A program made the translations under genes and the position numbers. Of a stretch of DNA of 64,000 nt, positions 61,942 through 64,000 are shown one piece after another. Within the stretch, counting starts at the first letter, position 1; each line of letters starts with the position of its first letter. The stretch is from Sphingopyxis bauzanensis (GTDB lineage Bacteria; Pseudomonadota; Alphaproteobacteria; Sphingomonadales; Sphingomonadaceae), in assembly GCF_002205675.1 (NCBI RefSeq), contig NZ_NISK01000004.1, forward strand, positions 310,001 to 374,000. The letters run 5' to 3'. The notes beneath the pieces were generated by a model that saw nothing but the letters and a program-made list of their open reading frames with translations, was not told where the DNA came from and did no database searches.

Positions 61942-62370
61942 ATGCCCACCGATAAAGCCTTGCCGTTGCTGGGAATGGTCCTTGTCACCCACGGCCGTCT
62001 GGCCGAGGAGATGGTGCGTGCGATGGAGCATGTCGTCGGGCCGCAGCGCGCGATCGCGACCGTCTGCATCGGCCCCAACGACAATATGGAAATGCGCCGC
62101 AAGGAAATTGCTGACTCGATTCGCCAGGTCGATGAAGGCCGCGGCGTCGTCATGCTGACCGACCTGTTCGGCGGCACCCCGTCGAACCTGGCCATCAGCC
62201 TGCTCGAATCGGGGCGCACCGAAGTGATCGCCGGGGTCAATCTGCCGATGCTGATCCGGCTGGAAAGCGCGCGCAAGTCGATGGAACTGCGCGCCGCGGT
62301 GATCGCGGCGAAGGAAGCCGGGCAGAAATATATTTCGGTTGCCTCCGAAATGCTGGGGGTTGGTTCGTGA
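61942..62370 (+). CDS. Mannose-type EIIA component of the regulatory PTS
   Basis: The 142-residue protein has the EIIA-Man fold: LVTHGRLAEEMVRAMEHVVG with the phosphorylated His17, VMLTDLFGGTPSNLAISLLE, and VIAGVNLPMLIRL. No sugar permease is encoded nearby, so it is a regulatory phosphotransfer protein. Its TGA overlaps the GTG of ptsH. Confidence 0.93.
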   Translation: MPTDKALPLLGMVLVTHGRLAEEMVRAMEHVVGPQRAIATVCIGPNDNMEMRRKEIADSIRQVDEGRGVVMLTDLFGGTPSNLAISLLESGRTEVIAGVNLPMLIRLESARKSMELRAAVIAAKEAGQKYISVASEMLGVGS

Positions 62371-62645
62371 CCGCGGTTTCGGAGACCGTCGAGATCACCA
62401 ACCAGCGCGGCCTCCACGCGCGCGCCAGCGCCAAATTCGTCACCTTTGTCAGCCGCCTGCCCGAAACGGTGGCGGTCGAGGTCGAAAAGGGCGGATCGCG
62501 CGTCAACGGCACATCGATCATGGGCCTGATGATGCTGGGCGCCGCGAAAGGCGATACGATAACGATCCACACCAGCGGCGACGGCGCCGATGCCGCGCTG
62601 CTCAAGCTGGTCGGGCTGGTCAAGGACAGCTTCGGCGAGGATTGA
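62367..62645 (+). CDS. ptsH: Phosphocarrier protein HPr
   Basis: The 92-residue protein starts with GTG at 62367, overlapping the EIIA stop (GTGA). It has the His phosphorylation site NQRGLHARASAKFV and the Ser region RVNGTSIMGLMML that HprK modifies. It passes phosphate from EI to EIIA. EI itself is not in the window. Confidence 0.95.
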   Translation: MTAVSETVEITNQRGLHARASAKFVTFVSRLPETVAVEVEKGGSRVNGTSIMGLMMLGAAKGDTITIHTSGDGADAALLKLVGLVKDSFGED

Positions 62646-62649
62646 CCGG

Positions 62650-63462
62650 ATGACCGGTCGCCGCTCCCAAATCGAAAGTCTCTCCAACCCGCTGATCAAG
62701 CGGATGCGCTTGTTGCGCGAGAAACGCCATCGCCGCGCCGAGGGACTGTTCCTGGCCGAAGGGCTGCGCATCGCGACCGAGGCGCGCGAGGCGGGGGTTC
62801 TGCCGTTGTGGCTGTTTCTCGGGCCGGAAGGCGACGCACATCCGCTCGCCGCGGCGCTGGTTGCCGACACGCTGTCCGCGGGCGGCGAAGCGATCGACAC
62901 GACCCCCGCGATCCTCTCCAAATTGTCGGGCAAGGACAATGCCCAGACCGTTGTCGGCATCTACGCCGAACCCAAAACCACTCTCGCCGATCTCGACCGC
63001 AGCACCGCACCGATCTGGCTCGTTGCCGAGCGCCTGCGCGACCCCGGCAATCTCGGTACGATGCTGCGCACCGGCGATGCGGTCGGCGCGGGCGGGCTGA
63101 TCCTGCTCGACGAGAGCACCGATCCCTATGCGGTCGAGGCGGTGCGCGCGAGCATGGGGGCAATCTTTACGCAAGCGCTGGTGCAGGCGCGCTGGGACGA
63201 GTTCCTGCCCTGGCTGCGGCAGGAGCCAGGGCAGCTCGTCGCGACGTGGCTCGGCGATGACACGCAGGATTATCAGGCGGTGCGCTATACGGCGCCGACC
63301 TTCATCCTCACCGGCAATGAATCGCAAGGAATGCCGCCCGCCTATGCTGCCGCCGCCGACGTGCGCGTGAAGATGCCCATGCTGGGCAAGGCCGACAGCC
63401 TGAACGCTGCGGTCGCGACTGCGGTGATGGCGTATGAGGTGCTGAACCAGCGACGACGCTGA
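62650..63462 (+). CDS. TrmH/SpoU-family RNA 2'-O-methyltransferase
   Basis: The 270-residue protein (ATG 62650, 4 bp after ptsH) has an N-terminal substrate-binding segment (IESLSNPLIKRMRLLREKRHRRAEGLFLAEGLRI) and the SPOUT domain: ERLRDPGNLGTMLRTGDAVGAGGLIL, LTGNESQGMP, KMPMLGKADSLNAAVATAVMAYE. It methylates ribose in rRNA or tRNA; the site is not known. Confidence 0.92.
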   Translation: MTGRRSQIESLSNPLIKRMRLLREKRHRRAEGLFLAEGLRIATEAREAGVLPLWLFLGPEGDAHPLAAALVADTLSAGGEAIDTTPAILSKLSGKDNAQTVVGIYAEPKTTLADLDRSTAPIWLVAERLRDPGNLGTMLRTGDAVGAGGLILLDESTDPYAVEAVRASMGAIFTQALVQARWDEFLPWLRQEPGQLVATWLGDDTQDYQAVRYTAPTFILTGNESQGMPPAYAAAADVRVKMPMLGKADSLNAAVATAVMAYEVLNQRRR

Positions 63463-63528
63463 ACCGTGGACGGCATTTCTGTTCAGCCGCCCGCCAACAT
63501 CATGCTATTATCAAAACCCTCTCTTCCT

Positions 63529-63608
63529 GTTCGCATCGAGCGACGTCGAGTTGCCTTTCGACCTTGCACGATGCCGACGGGTGTCTCGACTTCGCTCGAC
63601 ACGAACGG
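63529..63608. repeat. Dispersed palindrome, family A, copy 3
   Basis: GTTCGCATCGAGCGACGTCG and CTCGACTTCGCTCGACACGA are the same arms as the copy at 13918-13996, about 50 kb away, with one base change. It lies just upstream of the last gene. Confidence 0.85.
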
Positions 63609-63624
63609 AGTAAAGGAGCTTGTG

Positions 63625-64000
63625 ATGATCCGCATGTTGCCCCTGCTCACCCTTCCCGCGCTCGCCGCCTGCGCGCCCGCGACCCAATCGCCGCCGCAGA
63701 GCCCCGGCGGAGCTCCCGCCGCCGCCTATCTGGCGCTCGGCACCGAGCCGGGCTGGACGCTCGAGATCACCCCGGCGCGGCTCAACTATGACGGCGACTA
63801 TGGCTCGACCAAGATCATGGTGCCGAACCCTGGCGCCAAACCGTCGCTGAACGGCCGCACCTATGTTACCGACCGGCTATCGGTGGTGATCAAGACCGCG
63901 CCGTGCAGCGACGGGATGAGCGATCGCCGCTTTGCCGATACGGTGCGCGTCGTTGCCGGCGGCAAGACGCTGCAAGGCTGCGGCGGCAAGATCCTGCCCC
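63625..64000 (+). CDS. Putative lipoprotein, COG3650-like (3' end cut by window)
   Basis: ATG 63625 has AAGGAG six bases upstream. About 125 codons are visible. MIRMLPLLTLPALAAC is a lipoprotein signal (LAAC lipobox). The mature part AYLALGTEPGWTLEITPARLNYDGDYG and KTAPCSDGMSDRRFADTVRVVAGGKTLQGCGG matches the CSDGMSDR and GTEPxW motifs of COG3650-like envelope proteins sometimes linked to META/HslJ domains. The function is not known. Confidence 0.72.
   Translation, partial: MIRMLPLLTLPALAACAPATQSPPQSPGGAPAAAYLALGTEPGWTLEITPARLNYDGDYGSTKIMVPNPGAKPSLNGRTYVTDRLSVVIKTAPCSDGMSDRRFADTVRVVAGGKTLQGCGGKILP

Overview
The window is GC-rich chromosomal DNA that looks like a sphingomonad alphaproteobacterium, most like Sphingopyxis. 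This is inference from content: a pckA-chvI-chvG-hprK-rapZ-EIIA-HPr block, dapF-mtaB-ftsY-ispZ coupling, ffh/rpsP/rimM beside trmD/rplS, a TonB-dependent receptor, an SUV3-like helicase next to an S4 protein and fdxA, and several dispersed palindromes. No rRNA, tRNA or CRISPR array was recognised. No gap much over 300 bases was left without a gene.

Layout. 1-6 kb: an exported unknown protein cut by the window edge, an SRPBCC protein divergent from an ArsR regulator across a clear operator, an M2 metallopeptidase coupled to an unknown exported protein, an alpha/beta hydrolase and a NahD-like isomerase. 6-9.3 kb: a MarR-EmrA-EmrB efflux operon. 9.35-10.6 kb: a complete ISAs1-family insertion sequence with inverted repeats and a perfect 10-bp target duplication. 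10.6-14 kb: a TonB-like protein, a lipoprotein, a YjdF-like membrane protein and a DDAH-family hydrolase. 14-23 kb: asd, rplS and trmD, then (after about 4 kb of LysR, a small ORF, a GGDEF protein and a serine hydrolase) rimM, rpsP and ffh. The usual trmD operon is therefore split. 23-30 kb: a GGDEF-EAL protein, the tightly overlapping dapF-mtaB-ftsY-ispZ run, a PuuD-like membrane protein and a gamma-carbonic anhydrase. 30-38.6 kb: an MFS/spermidine synthase fusion, hemB, an M23 peptidase, the helicase and the S4 protein. 38.6-44.6 kb: fdxA, clpP, clpX, a TonB-dependent receptor and sufE. 44.6-49 kb: a phage-shock (Psp) locus. 49-56 kb: a lipoprotein, rplU-rpmA, a GNAT acetyltransferase, DUF937 and DUF3597 proteins, and two coupled metalloprotease-like genes. 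56-63.5 kb: pckA, the ChvI/ChvG system and the HprK/EIIA/HPr regulatory phosphotransfer genes with rapZ, then a TrmH-type methylase and a partial lipoprotein.

The most interesting part is the Psp locus. pspF is divergent from an operon with a near-consensus sigma-54 promoter. The operon starts with an unannotated 56-residue membrane peptide, then a terminator-like hairpin, then pspA, pspB and pspC, and then five consecutive small genes. Each of the five encodes one membrane helix plus a short coiled coil, and four end in a shared VLERI-type motif that also appears in PspB. They look like a tandem set of PspB-like paralogues serving the same envelope-stress machine. Other notable points are a palindromic repeat inserted in frame inside mtaB, oppositely charged low-complexity tails on ribosomal proteins S16 and L21, and well-preserved palindromic operators for the ArsR, MarR and LysR regulators.
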